From NCBI RefSeq assembly GCF_024347195.1, contig NZ_AP025281.1, positions 1 through 64,000 on the forward strand: a DNA stretch of 64,000 nucleotides, read 5' to 3'. Below the pieces are notes generated by a model. The model saw nothing but the letters and a program-made list of their open reading frames with translations. It was not told where the DNA came from and did not search any database. The translations under genes were made by a program, and so were the position numbers. Shown here piece after piece: positions 51,826-61,228 of this stretch (position 1 is the stretch's first letter; each line of letters begins with the position of its first letter). Source of the stretch: Aliamphritea hakodatensis. Its GTDB lineage: Bacteria > Pseudomonadota > Gammaproteobacteria > Pseudomonadales > Balneatricaceae.

Positions 51826-52332
51826 TTATACGTGTTGGCGGTGAGCTTTTTCAAGCTTGCTGCGAATACGGTTCCGTTTCAGCGGAGACAGGTAATCAAC
51901 GAACAGTTTGCCGTCCAGATGGTCGATTTCATGCTGAATGCACACGGCCAGCAGTTCGTCTGCTTCCATGGTGTACTCTTCACCGTGTTCGTTGTGGGCG
52001 GTCAGGCGTACTTTGTTCGGGCGAACGACGTTTTCATAAAAGCCCGGCACAGACAGACAGCCTTCCTGCATTTTGTCGGTTTCTGCGGTCAGAGGTTCTA
52101 CCACCGGATTAATAATCACCATCGGTTCGTTTTTCTCTTCAGAGAGGTCGATGGTAATGATACGCTGGTGGACATTGACCTGCGTTGCCGCCAGGCCGAT
52201 GCCCGGGGCATCGTACATGGTTTCAAACATGTCTTTGACCAGTTGGCGTAACTCGTCACTGAATTCGGTAACGGGCTCCGCAACGGTACGAAGGCGTGGA
52301 TCTGGAAACTCAAGAATAGGTAATAGGGCCAT
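51826..52332 (-). CDS. def: Peptide deformylase
   Basis: 168 aa from ATG 52332. The frame is open upstream but the family start is MALLPILEFPDPRLR. Metal-site motifs are GIGLAATQVN, EGCLSVPG and HEIDHLDGKLFVDYL. It removes the formyl group from nascent proteins. Divergent from the LysM protein gene at 52530. Confidence 0.97.
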   Translation of the reverse strand: MALLPILEFPDPRLRTVAEPVTEFSDELRQLVKDMFETMYDAPGIGLAATQVNVHQRIITIDLSEEKNEPMVIINPVVEPLTAETDKMQEGCLSVPGFYENVVRPNKVRLTAHNEHGEEYTMEADELLAVCIQHEIDHLDGKLFVDYLSPLKRNRIRSKLEKAHRQHV

Positions 52333-52529
52333 AACTGCAACTGTAAAGAAATGGTTGAAATACGCGCGCTTAATCGCAAGAATCAATATTATACTGATAT
52401 CGATACGCAATGCATTGTCGATACTGGGCTCAGGGTGACTAAAATCTATTAATTCAGCAGTATTGAACGTGTTTTTACATGTTTGTGACGGATTACAGGA
52501 TCGACTGCTGTCAGACAAGGAATCAAAGG

Positions 52530-53573
52530 ATGCGCCGATTTATCAGTGGTTTGCTTTGTTTGTGTTTAGCCGGCTGGTTAATGATGACCCCGGCAACAGC
52601 GGCAGATAATGGCGATATACTCGCTTTGAAAAAAGATTATCCGAAAGAATATATCGTTGTTAAGGGCGATACGCTCTGGGATATTTCTGCCCTGTTTCTT
52701 CAATCCCCATGGAAGTGGCCTGAACTGTGGGGTTTTAACCCGCAAATTGATAACCCTCATTTAATCTATCCCGGAGACCGGCTGACACTGGTGTGGATCA
52801 ATGGCAAACCGCGTCTGCAACTGAGTAAGGGCATCCGTAAACTCAGCCCGAAAGCGAAAGTCAGCCTGCTGGATGATGCTATTCCTGCGATCCATCTGAA
52901 GGATATTGGCAGCTTCCTCAGTGAACATCTGGTGAAAAGCTCCGATACCCTGCTGGAGGCCCCCTATATTCTGGGCAGTACCAACAACCGTCTGGTGGCC
53001 GGTGCCGGCGACCGGGTGTATGCCCGTGGGGAACTGGTTGAGGATTATCACTACCAGAATGTTTACCGTCCCGCCCGGGAGTTCATAGATCCGGATACCG
53101 AAGAATCTTTGGGTTTTGAGTTGAGAAAGGTCGGTGAAGCCAGTGTGTTTGCCCGCAAAGAAGACATCATCTCGCTGGATTTGCTGGAAACCAACGAAGA
53201 GATTTCCAGCCTTGACCGGGTGTTCCCGAGTGAAGATAAAAGGGTGACGTCGACGTATTACCCGAGTGAGCCTGAAGGGGAAATCAACGGCCGGATTCTG
53301 TCGGTAGTCCGCGGGGTTAAACAGGCCGGTCAGTATGATGTAGTCGCAATTAACAAAGGTACCCGGGAAGGTCTGGCGACCGGTCATGTACTGTCGGTTT
53401 ACACGGTTGGTGAGCTGCTGATTGATCCGGTGACAAAAGAGCCGGTTACCCTGCCGGCTGAAAAGTCCGGGTTGATGATGATTTTCAGCCCTTTTGAAAA
53501 AGTCAGTTACGCGCTGATCCTGAAAGCAACCAATGTGATTGCGGTGGGTGATGAGGTGCGTAATCCCGAGTAA
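52530..53573 (+). CDS. LysM peptidoglycan-binding domain protein
   Basis: 347 aa from ATG 52530 (AAGGA upstream). A signal peptide (about 1-24, cleaved after TPATA) is followed by a LysM domain (about 38-85: YIVVKGDTLWDISALFLQSPWKWPELWGFNPQI). The remainder contains a repetitive unassigned region. Located directly upstream of dprA in the usual gammaproteobacterial order. It probably binds the cell wall in the periplasm. Confidence 0.88.
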   Translation: MRRFISGLLCLCLAGWLMMTPATAADNGDILALKKDYPKEYIVVKGDTLWDISALFLQSPWKWPELWGFNPQIDNPHLIYPGDRLTLVWINGKPRLQLSKGIRKLSPKAKVSLLDDAIPAIHLKDIGSFLSEHLVKSSDTLLEAPYILGSTNNRLVAGAGDRVYARGELVEDYHYQNVYRPAREFIDPDTEESLGFELRKVGEASVFARKEDIISLDLLETNEEISSLDRVFPSEDKRVTSTYYPSEPEGEINGRILSVVRGVKQAGQYDVVAINKGTREGLATGHVLSVYTVGELLIDPVTKEPVTLPAEKSGLMMIFSPFEKVSYALILKATNVIAVGDEVRNPE

Positions 53574-53619
53574 GGCAATAAATTCCGGGCTGAATGCCTC
53601 CTAAGGACAGGAAATCTTC

Positions 53620-54747
53620 ATGGACCGCTCACAACGCGACGGTATTGTTTTTACGCTGATTCCTGGGCTTGGCCGCCGTAAGTGCCATGCCCTGCTGAGG
53701 CAGTTTGGCTCAGTCTCCCGGGTGCTGGATTTATCAGCACAGGCGCTGGCAGAGCTTGGTCTGAGCAACGCCGTTTGCCAGGCTGTCACTGCTTACCGGC
53801 AAGGGGTGTTCGCCGCTGAATACCTGCAACGGGTGAGCGACTGGCTGTTTGATCCTGAGCATCATGTCATCCTCTGGGAAGATGATGATTACCCGCCTCT
53901 GTTACGTTCAATTCCTGATCCGCCACTGATTCTTTATGTCCGGGGAAATACCGACTGTCTGTATCAGCCGCAGCTGGCCATTGTCGGCAGCCGTCATGCA
54001 AGCCGGGGTGGTCTGGAGAATACCCGGCGGTTTGCCGGGGCGCTGAGTAAAGCGGGCTTTGTCATTACCAGCGGGCTGGCACTGGGCATTGATGGCCAGG
54101 CACATCAGGCGGCAGTGGATAGCCGGCGTCCGACGGTGGCTGTACTGGGCTGTGGCGTAGATGTTGTTTACCCGCGCCGGCACAGCCATCTGGCTGAGCA
54201 GATTCTGCTGCATCAGGGGGCGCTGGTGTCAGAGTTTGCGCTGGGAACAGTGCCTCTCAGTTATAACTTTCCCCAACGTAACCGGATTATCAGTGGACTG
54301 TCCGCTGGCGTTCTGGTGGTGGAGGCGGCACTGCGCAGCGGCTCACTGATTACTGCCCGTCAGGCGCTGGAACAGGGCCGTGAAGTATTTGCGCTGCCCA
54401 GTACCCTGAATAATCCTCAGGGGCATGGTTGTCATGCGCTGATACGGGAAGGGGCAACTCTGGTGGAAACCACGGCCCATATTATTGAACCCCTGAGCAG
54501 CATACTGGGGTGCTATGCACTGGAAGACAGTGACGCTGCTCTGCCGGAAACCCGCCGCACAGAAGCTGTCAGTGGGCTGGATACCGAATTGCAGGCGCTG
54601 TTGATACTGGTTGGCTATGAAGTGACTCCTCTGGATTATCTGGTAGAACAATCAGGTCTGCCAGCCGGGGATATCATGGCGAAGCTGGTCGGGCTGGAAT
54701 TACAGGGGCTGATCGAAAACCGGCCGGACGGATATCTGCGGCTGTAG
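53620..54747 (+). CDS. dprA: DNA-processing protein DprA
   Basis: 375 aa. An N-terminal SAM-like region (about 1-65), the Rossmann-like DprA core with IVGSRHASRGGLENTRRFAGALS and SGLALGIDGQAHQAAVDS (about 125-165), and a C-terminal winged helix (about 305-370). It loads RecA on incoming single-stranded DNA in natural transformation. Confidence 0.95.
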   Translation: MDRSQRDGIVFTLIPGLGRRKCHALLRQFGSVSRVLDLSAQALAELGLSNAVCQAVTAYRQGVFAAEYLQRVSDWLFDPEHHVILWEDDDYPPLLRSIPDPPLILYVRGNTDCLYQPQLAIVGSRHASRGGLENTRRFAGALSKAGFVITSGLALGIDGQAHQAAVDSRRPTVAVLGCGVDVVYPRRHSHLAEQILLHQGALVSEFALGTVPLSYNFPQRNRIISGLSAGVLVVEAALRSGSLITARQALEQGREVFALPSTLNNPQGHGCHALIREGATLVETTAHIIEPLSSILGCYALEDSDAALPETRRTEAVSGLDTELQALLILVGYEVTPLDYLVEQSGLPAGDIMAKLVGLELQGLIENRPDGYLRL

Positions 54748-54929
54748 CATCATCCGAACAGCGGCTGGGAACCCGGATGCCGAACACAGTTTTGATTGAT
54801 AAATCGCCGCAATTAGAGTAATTTTCTGGCCTTTTCCGGCCAGTATTCTGCCGTTGTTCGGCGTTATAGTTACAATGACCACAGGATAGTCTGGCGAGTA
54901 TTTTTATCTGATCTTGGGCAGTTCTATTT

Positions 54930-55487
54930 ATGCAAGACTGGCATGTGCGTCAGGCAGCCCGGGCAATGCACCAGGGCGGTGTGATTGCTTATCCAACCGA
55001 AGCAGTCTGGGGTCTGGGTTGCGATCCGTATAATCTGACTGCTGTTCAGCATCTGCTTGCGATGAAACGCAGGCCTATGCACAAGGGGCTGATTATTGTT
55101 GCCTCTGATACTGAACAGGTCGAACCTTTACTGGCAGGTCTTACCAATGAGCAACGGCAGAAAGTACTGGCTACCTGGCCGGGCCCTGTCACCTGGGTAT
55201 TGCCTGATCCGGACGATATTATCCCCTCCTGGGTTAAAGGAAAGCACAGATCAGTTGCTGTTAGAGTGAGTGCTCACTCAGGAGTTAAGGCGCTGTGTGA
55301 GGCTTTTGGTTCCTTTGTTGTTTCAACCTCTGCTAATTACGCAAGTCAGGAACCTGCAAGGAGTAAGCTGAAAGTGAGTATTAACTTCAGGTGTGATCTG
55401 GCATATGTTTTACCAGGCGAGCTGGGCAGTATGGCACAGCCAACACAGATTCGCAGCCTGGAAACGGATGTGTTGTTACGCAGCTGA
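54930..55487 (+). CDS. tsaC: Threonylcarbamoyl-AMP synthase
   Basis: 185 aa YrdC-type protein: GGVIAYPTEAVWGLGCDPYNLTAV, a KRRPMHKGLIIV motif and WPGPVTWVLP. It makes the L-threonylcarbamoyladenylate used for the t6A modification of tRNAs reading ANN codons. Short (TsaC rather than Sua5) form. It lies between dprA and hemF, a common arrangement. Confidence 0.95.
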   Translation: MQDWHVRQAARAMHQGGVIAYPTEAVWGLGCDPYNLTAVQHLLAMKRRPMHKGLIIVASDTEQVEPLLAGLTNEQRQKVLATWPGPVTWVLPDPDDIIPSWVKGKHRSVAVRVSAHSGVKALCEAFGSFVVSTSANYASQEPARSKLKVSINFRCDLAYVLPGELGSMAQPTQIRSLETDVLLRS

Positions 55488-55560
55488 TCTGAGTTGTCGA
55501 TGCACGTACAACTTCGCCCCCTGTTGCCGGACCTGGCAGCAATAGCATGAGGAAGAATTT

Positions 55561-56475
55561 ATGTCTGCGGTAGATATCGCTGCGGTTAAAGAGTATTTAT
55601 TGGACTTGCAGGACCGTATTTGTGCCGCGCTGGAAGCAGCCGATGGCAGTGCCCGTTTCCGAGAGGACAGCTGGGACCGCGAAGGTGGCGGCGGCGGCCG
55701 GACCCGGGTGATGGAGTCCGGTGGGGTCATTGAAAAAGGCGGCGTGAATTTTTCCCATGTGTTTGGCGATAAACTGCCGGGTTCTGCGACGGCTCACCGC
55801 CCGGAACTGGCGGGCCGTACGTTTCAGGCCATGGGCGTGTCGCTGGTCATTCATCCGCACAACCCTTATGTGCCGACTTCCCATGCGAATGTACGTTTCT
55901 TTGTCGCAGAGAAGGAAGGCGAAGAGCCGGTGTGGTGGTTCGGCGGCGGTTTTGACCTGACACCATACTACGGAAATAAAGATGACTGCGTTGCCTGGCA
56001 TCAGGCGGCTAAAGATGCCTGTGATCCCTTTGGTGAAGATGTGTATCCCCGTTATAAAAAATGGTGTGATGAATACTTCCATCTGAAACACCGGGATGAG
56101 CCGCGGGGCATTGGCGGTCTGTTCTTCGATGATCTGAACGAGCTGGGCTTTGAACAGAGTTTTGCCCTGATGCGTTCGATCGGCAATGCCTATGCACCGG
56201 CTTATTGCCCGATCGTAGAGCAGCGTAAGGATATGCCGTATGGCGAACGCCAGCGGGACTTCCAGCTGCACCGCCGGGGGCGTTATGTGGAGTTTAATCT
56301 GGTGTTTGACCGCGGCACCCTGTTCGGACTTCAGTCCGGTGGCCGTACCGAGTCGATTCTGATGTCTCTGCCACCGGAAGTGCGCTGGGGTTATGACTGG
56401 AAGCCGGAACCGGGCACCGAAGAAGCTGAACTCTACGAGGTGTATCTGAAGCCCACCGAATGGCTGGAGGCCTGA
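55561..56475 (+). CDS. hemF: Oxygen-dependent coproporphyrinogen-III oxidase
   Basis: 304 aa. It converts coproporphyrinogen III to protoporphyrinogen IX with O2. GGGGRTRVMESGGVIEKGGVNFSHVFG, HPHNPYVPTSHANVRFF and WWFGGGFDLTPYY are diagnostic, and LQSGGRTESILMSLPP closes the protein. Ends two bases before aroE. Confidence 0.97.
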   Translation: MSAVDIAAVKEYLLDLQDRICAALEAADGSARFREDSWDREGGGGGRTRVMESGGVIEKGGVNFSHVFGDKLPGSATAHRPELAGRTFQAMGVSLVIHPHNPYVPTSHANVRFFVAEKEGEEPVWWFGGGFDLTPYYGNKDDCVAWHQAAKDACDPFGEDVYPRYKKWCDEYFHLKHRDEPRGIGGLFFDDLNELGFEQSFALMRSIGNAYAPAYCPIVEQRKDMPYGERQRDFQLHRRGRYVEFNLVFDRGTLFGLQSGGRTESILMSLPPEVRWGYDWKPEPGTEEAELYEVYLKPTEWLEA

Positions 56476-56476
56476 G

Positions 56477-57304
56477 ATGACTGTTCGTTATGCCGTGTTC
56501 GGTAACCCGATCAAGCACTCCAAATCCCCTCTGATTCACACCGCGTTTGCCCGTCAGACTGATCAGGCGCTGCGTTACGATGCCATGCTGATTCCTGAAG
56601 ATGGCTTTGCGGAAGGTGTGAACCTGTTTCTCGATGATCAGGGCCGTGGTCTGAACGTTACCATCCCGTTTAAGGAAGAAGCCTGGGCGCTGGCTGAGCA
56701 GCGCAGCCCCAGAGCTGAGCTGGCGGGGGCGGTCAATACGCTGTACCGCAACGATGCCGGCGAACTGTGCGGTGATAATACCGACGGTGTCGGTCTGGTG
56801 ACGGATATTGTCAGTAATCATGGTGGCCGTATTGAGGGCGCTGAGGTGCTGATCCTGGGTGCCGGCGGTGCTGTTCGCGGTGTACTTGAACCGGTGCTTG
56901 CAGCCAAACCCAAGCGGGTAGTGATTGCCAACCGTACTCTGTCCCGGGCGGAAACCTTACGGGATCTGTTCGCGGATTACGGTGATATCAGTGCGGTCAG
57001 TTTTGATCAGTTACAGGGCGAACAGTTTGATCTGGTGATTAACGGCACCGCTGCCAGCCTGCAGGGTGAAGTACCGCCGCTGCCGGATGATCTGCTTAAC
57101 GCCGGTGCCTGGTGTTATGACATGATGTACAGCGCTGAGGCCACAGCATTTAACTGCTGGGCAGACGCACACGGTGCTGCAAAGGTAATCGACGGTTTGG
57201 GGATGCTGGTTGAGCAGGCCGCGGAATCCTTTTTTATCTGGCGCGGGGTACGCCCTGACACCGGAGAAGTTATTCAGGAACTGCGCCGTCAGTTGAATGC
57301 CTGA
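56477..57304 (+). CDS. aroE: Shikimate dehydrogenase
   Basis: 275 aa. It reduces 3-dehydroshikimate with NADPH. YAVFGNPIKHSKSPLIHTAFARQ is the start, the catalytic region has NVTIPFKEEAW, and the NADP loop is VLILGAGGAVRGVLEPVL. Coupled to hemF with one base between stop and start. Confidence 0.97.
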   Translation: MTVRYAVFGNPIKHSKSPLIHTAFARQTDQALRYDAMLIPEDGFAEGVNLFLDDQGRGLNVTIPFKEEAWALAEQRSPRAELAGAVNTLYRNDAGELCGDNTDGVGLVTDIVSNHGGRIEGAEVLILGAGGAVRGVLEPVLAAKPKRVVIANRTLSRAETLRDLFADYGDISAVSFDQLQGEQFDLVINGTAASLQGEVPPLPDDLLNAGAWCYDMMYSAEATAFNCWADAHGAAKVIDGLGMLVEQAAESFFIWRGVRPDTGEVIQELRRQLNA

Positions 57305-57315
57305 AACCCTTCCAT

Positions 57316-57353
57316 ACCGGGTACTGTATTGCTTGCGGCAAACAGTGCCCGGT
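57316..57353 (+). terminator. Stem-loop after aroE
   Basis: ACCGGG-T-ACTGT (57316-57327) pairs with ACAGT-G-CCCGGT (57342-57353), eleven Watson-Crick pairs with one wobble. The following sequence is pyrimidine-rich without a pure T-run. Confidence 0.65.
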
Positions 57354-57493
57354 CTCTCAACTGCTCTTCTTCCTTCTGCTTCCTTTCTGAATTCAATAGC
57401 TTAGCGGTACATATAATGTGCAGTTGTAAACTTGCGTGAGAATTTTTGCAGGGTTATAAAGAGGTTATCCCGAATCTTTGCAGGGGCCTCAAT

Positions 57494-59869
57494 ATGGAAA
57501 AAGAGACGTTACTTTCACCGGATCAGCTGTACCGTCAGTGCAGTACAGAGCTGTTACCTTTCAAAACAACGGAAACCCTCGAGCCCTATGCCGGTTTTTT
57601 TGGCCAGGAACGTGCCATTGAAGCCATGGAGTTTGGTATTGGTATGACCCGCCCCGGGTACAATATTTTTGTGATGGGGAACCCCCATACCGGACGTTTT
57701 TCGTTTGCGATGGACAGCCTTAAAACCATTGCCAAGAAAGCCAACGCCAAACCCAAAGACTGGTGTTACCTGAATAATCTGGATGATTCCCGCCGCCCGC
57801 TGGCGATTGAAATGGCTGCCGGTAAAGCCTGGATGCTCAAGCGGGACATTAAACACCTTATTGAAGGTATCCTCTCCGAACTGCCCGCCGCGTTTGAAAG
57901 CCCGACCTATCAGCGTAAGAAAGGTAAGGTAGAGCGGGACTTTAACCGCCTCTATGATCAGGCCATTGAGGAAGTGGATGATCTTGCCCGGGAACACAGT
58001 ATTGCCCTCTTCCGGGATGCCGGCTCGATTGGCTTTACTCCGGTAGCGGACGGTCAGGGCATGGACGAAGCAGCGTTTTCCCAGTTACCGGAAGACGTTC
58101 GTGATCAGTTCACCAGTAACATATCCAAGCTGGAAGAGTATCTCAACGAGCAACTGGCCAGCCTGCCCCAGTGGAAGCGTGAAGCCGGTGACCGGATGAA
58201 GGTGCTGGACCGGGAAACCGCCCGTAAAGCGATTAATCCATTGCTGCAGCCATTACGGGAAAAGTACAACAGCAATAACAGCCTGATGAGTTATTTCAGT
58301 CAGTTGGAAAAGAATCTGGTGAAAACCGCCACCGATCTGATTGCTGAAGAAAAGCCCAATGAAAACCGTACCGATACAGCCCGCCGGCTGTATATGGATC
58401 AGACCTATGGTGTAAACCTGCTGGTGGATAACCAGAAGACCAAAGGTGCGCCGGTGGTATTTGAGTCCCACCCTACCTATGACAACCTGTTTGGCCGGGT
58501 GGAATACGCCAGTGAAATGGGATCGGTCAGCACTAACTTTCAGCTGATCCGTTCCGGCGCCCTGCACCGGGCAAATGGCGGTTACCTGATTCTGGAAGCG
58601 GAAAAACTGATTGAGCAGCCGTTTGTATACGGGGCGCTGAAGCGGGCGCTGAAAGCGCACGAAATCCGTATTGAAAATCCGATCTCGGAAATGACCGGCA
58701 TGGGGAATGTCAGTCTGGCGCCGGAGTCGATCCCGCTGGGCGTCAAGCTGGTGCTGATCGGGACCCGAAATACCTATTATCTGTTGCAGGAACTGGATCA
58801 CGATTTTGAGAAAATGTTCCGCGTGGTGGTGGATTTCGACGAAGACGTTAAGCGTGAGCCAGCGACGATCCGCAACTATGCCCGGCTGATGAAAACTCTG
58901 GCCGATGAAGAAGGGCTGGCCCAGCTGACCCGTCAGGGGGTGGCCCGTCTGGTGGAACACAGTTCCCGGCTGGTGGAAGATCAGGATTTGTTATCCGCCC
59001 ACGTGGGTGAGCTGGTCGACCTGTTATGCGAGGCGGATTACCGCCGGGTACAGCAGAAAGACGAGCTGATCAATGACAGCCATGTTGAGCTGGCGCTGGA
59101 TGCTAAAGAGCGCCGCACCAACCGTATTTCTGAGAAAATTCTCGACAGTATTCTCAATGAAACCGTGCTGATTGATACCTCAGGTGAGGCGGTGGGCCGC
59201 AGTAACGGCCTGACGGTTTTAGGCGTCGGGGATGTCTCTTTTGGCTTCCCTGCCCGGATCACGGCCACGGTACACCCGGGCAATAAGGGCATCATCGATA
59301 TTGAACGTGAAGTAACCCTGGGGCAGCCGATACACTCCAAAGGGGTGCTGATTCTGTCCGGGTATCTGGGGCATAAATATACCCAGGACTTCCCGCTGGC
59401 GCTGTCTGCCAGTATTGCGCTGGAACAGTCTTACGGTTATGTGGACGGTGACAGTGCCTCGCTGGCAGAAATCTGTACGCTGATCTCCGCCCTGACGCAT
59501 ATTCCGATTCAGCAACACTTTGCCCTGACCGGGTCTATTAACCAGTATGGTGAAGTACAGGCAATCGGCGGTGTAAACGAAAAAATTGAAGGCTTCTTTA
59601 AAGTCTGTAAAACCCGCGGGCTGAACGGCCATCAGGGCGTTGTTATTCCGCAGGCTAACGTCCGTAACCTGATGCTTAAGCGTGAGGTGGTGGATGCGGT
59701 TGCTGAAGGCCAGTTCCGTATTCATGCGGTGGCAACGGTTGACCAGTGTCTGGAGGTGCTGATGGGCCGTAAGGCCGGGCAGTTAAAAGAGGACGGCAGC
59801 TTCACGCAACGGTCCGTGAATGCGCAGGTGGTGAAGCGGTTACGTGAGATAGCGAAGGCCAAACCCTGA
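57494..59869 (+). CDS. Lon-family (LonB/YcbZ-type) ATP-dependent protease
   Basis: 791 aa from ATG 57494. A frame open from 57446 is less likely. The AAA-type N-terminal domain has NIFVMGNPHTGRFS as nucleotide loop, a middle region reaches about 500, and the S16 protease domain has VDGDSASLAEICTLISALTHIP with catalytic Ser, and a Lys in VNEKIEGFF. A substrate-processing or stress role is expected, as for Lon-like proteases. Confidence 0.88.
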   Translation: MEKETLLSPDQLYRQCSTELLPFKTTETLEPYAGFFGQERAIEAMEFGIGMTRPGYNIFVMGNPHTGRFSFAMDSLKTIAKKANAKPKDWCYLNNLDDSRRPLAIEMAAGKAWMLKRDIKHLIEGILSELPAAFESPTYQRKKGKVERDFNRLYDQAIEEVDDLAREHSIALFRDAGSIGFTPVADGQGMDEAAFSQLPEDVRDQFTSNISKLEEYLNEQLASLPQWKREAGDRMKVLDRETARKAINPLLQPLREKYNSNNSLMSYFSQLEKNLVKTATDLIAEEKPNENRTDTARRLYMDQTYGVNLLVDNQKTKGAPVVFESHPTYDNLFGRVEYASEMGSVSTNFQLIRSGALHRANGGYLILEAEKLIEQPFVYGALKRALKAHEIRIENPISEMTGMGNVSLAPESIPLGVKLVLIGTRNTYYLLQELDHDFEKMFRVVVDFDEDVKREPATIRNYARLMKTLADEEGLAQLTRQGVARLVEHSSRLVEDQDLLSAHVGELVDLLCEADYRRVQQKDELINDSHVELALDAKERRTNRISEKILDSILNETVLIDTSGEAVGRSNGLTVLGVGDVSFGFPARITATVHPGNKGIIDIEREVTLGQPIHSKGVLILSGYLGHKYTQDFPLALSASIALEQSYGYVDGDSASLAEICTLISALTHIPIQQHFALTGSINQYGEVQAIGGVNEKIEGFFKVCKTRGLNGHQGVVIPQANVRNLMLKREVVDAVAEGQFRIHAVATVDQCLEVLMGRKAGQLKEDGSFTQRSVNAQVVKRLREIAKAKP

Positions 59870-60203
59870 ATAAGGACTATTATTGTCTGTACGATTGCCG
59901 GTAAGCGGTCATAATTTGGCCGCTAACGGTTAATCTGACCGGCAGTTTGCTGTATCCTTTCGTCTAATTTGCCAAATTTTGACCAGGCAGAAAAATTAGT
60001 ATCGGTGGTGTAGGTAATTCGGGCTTAGCTGGCCGCTGAATGGCTGCGTCCGCATACCGGTTCCGGTGATGTCATCTGCGCCGGAAGGTGCTGCCGGTAA
60101 AACCTTTTTTATGATGAGTTTTGGAAGTGGCTGGCAGTTTGCCAGTGACGCACAAAGTATCACAAAATATAACAAGAAAGCTATGACTACAGGGGATAAA
60201 TCC
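59870..60203. promoter_or_regulatory. Upstream region of the nucleoside ABC operon
   Basis: 334 bases without a convincing gene. A hairpin with AGCGG and CCGCT arms lies near 59905-59925, and AT-rich sequence (59970-60000) may hold the promoter. No purine-riboswitch consensus is recognisable. Confidence 0.4.
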
Positions 60204-61202
60204 ATGAAATTTCAGTTACTTGCGCTATCTGCAGCGGTTGCTATCAGCGCATCTGCAACAGCGGCTGATCTGAAGCCAGCTGTTGTATTCGATATGGGTG
60301 GTAAGTTTGATAAGTCGTTCAACGAAGGTGTTTACAACGGTGTTGAGCGTTTCAAGAAAGAAACCGGTATCAAGTACAAGGAATTTGAAGTGACTAACCC
60401 TGCCCAGCGTGAGCAGGCAGTACGTAAAATGGCGCAGCGTAAGTCTGATCCGGTCATCAGCGTAGGTTTCGCGCAGGCATCTGCGGTTGAGAAAGCCTCT
60501 AAAGCATACCCGGACACCCGTTTCACCATCATCGATATGGTGGTTGATCAGCCAAACGTTCAGTCCGTCGTGTTCAAAGAACAGGAAGGCTCTTTCCTGG
60601 TGGGTATGCTGGCGGCAATGAAATCTGAAAGCAAAGTTGTCAGCTTTGTGGGCGGCATGGATATTCCGCTGATTCGCCGTTTTAACTGCGGTTACGTGCA
60701 GGGCGCTAAATACGCGGTAAACAATGTTGAAGTCATCAGCAACATGACCGGTACCACACCTGCAGCCTGGAACGATCCGGGTAAAGGTGGTGAGCTGGCA
60801 AAGAGCCAGTTTGACCGCGGTTCCGACGTTGTTTTCGCGGCGGCCGGTGCAACCGGTGCCGGTGTTTACCAGGCCGCTAAAGACGCCGGTAAATTTGCCA
60901 TCGGTGTCGATTCTAACCAGAACCACCTGCACCCGGGCACTATGCTGACGTCAATGACCAAGCAGGTTGATATTGCTGCCTACAACTCTTTCAAAGCCGC
61001 ACAGGACGGTACCTGGAAGCCGGGTATCAACGTACTGGGTCTGGCTGAAGGCGGTGTAGACTGGGCGCTGGATGAGCACAACAAAGATCTGATCACCCCG
61101 GAAATGAAGGCTGCCGTTGAACAGGCGAAGGCTGACATCATTGCCGGTAAGATCGTGGTTCATGACTACATGGCAGATAACACCTGCCCGGCAATGAACT
61201 GA
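60204..61202 (+). CDS. BMP family nucleoside-binding lipoprotein/periplasmic protein
   Basis: 332 aa from ATG 60204 (AGGGG upstream), with a signal peptide ending at ASATAA (about 21), without a lipobox. The PnrA/BMP fold shows as PAVVFDMGGKFDKSFNEGVYNGV, VSVGFAQASAVEKASKAYPDTRFTIID and GVDSNQNHLHPGTMLTSMTKQVD. It binds purine nucleosides for the ABC system downstream. Confidence 0.93.
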   Translation: MKFQLLALSAAVAISASATAADLKPAVVFDMGGKFDKSFNEGVYNGVERFKKETGIKYKEFEVTNPAQREQAVRKMAQRKSDPVISVGFAQASAVEKASKAYPDTRFTIIDMVVDQPNVQSVVFKEQEGSFLVGMLAAMKSESKVVSFVGGMDIPLIRRFNCGYVQGAKYAVNNVEVISNMTGTTPAAWNDPGKGGELAKSQFDRGSDVVFAAAGATGAGVYQAAKDAGKFAIGVDSNQNHLHPGTMLTSMTKQVDIAAYNSFKAAQDGTWKPGINVLGLAEGGVDWALDEHNKDLITPEMKAAVEQAKADIIAGKIVVHDYMADNTCPAMN

Positions 61203-61228
61203 TTACAGCGTTAAACGACTGAAGCAGT

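Noticed and set aside
57640..57720. Nucleotide loop GNPHTGRFS in the Lon-type protease lacking the usual Lys
   Set aside because: From memory LonB/YcbZ-like proteins commonly have GTGR in place of GKT, so this is not a sign of inactivation.
59870..60203. Purine riboswitch before the BMP nucleoside transporter
   Set aside because: No conserved three-way junction core could be found by eye.
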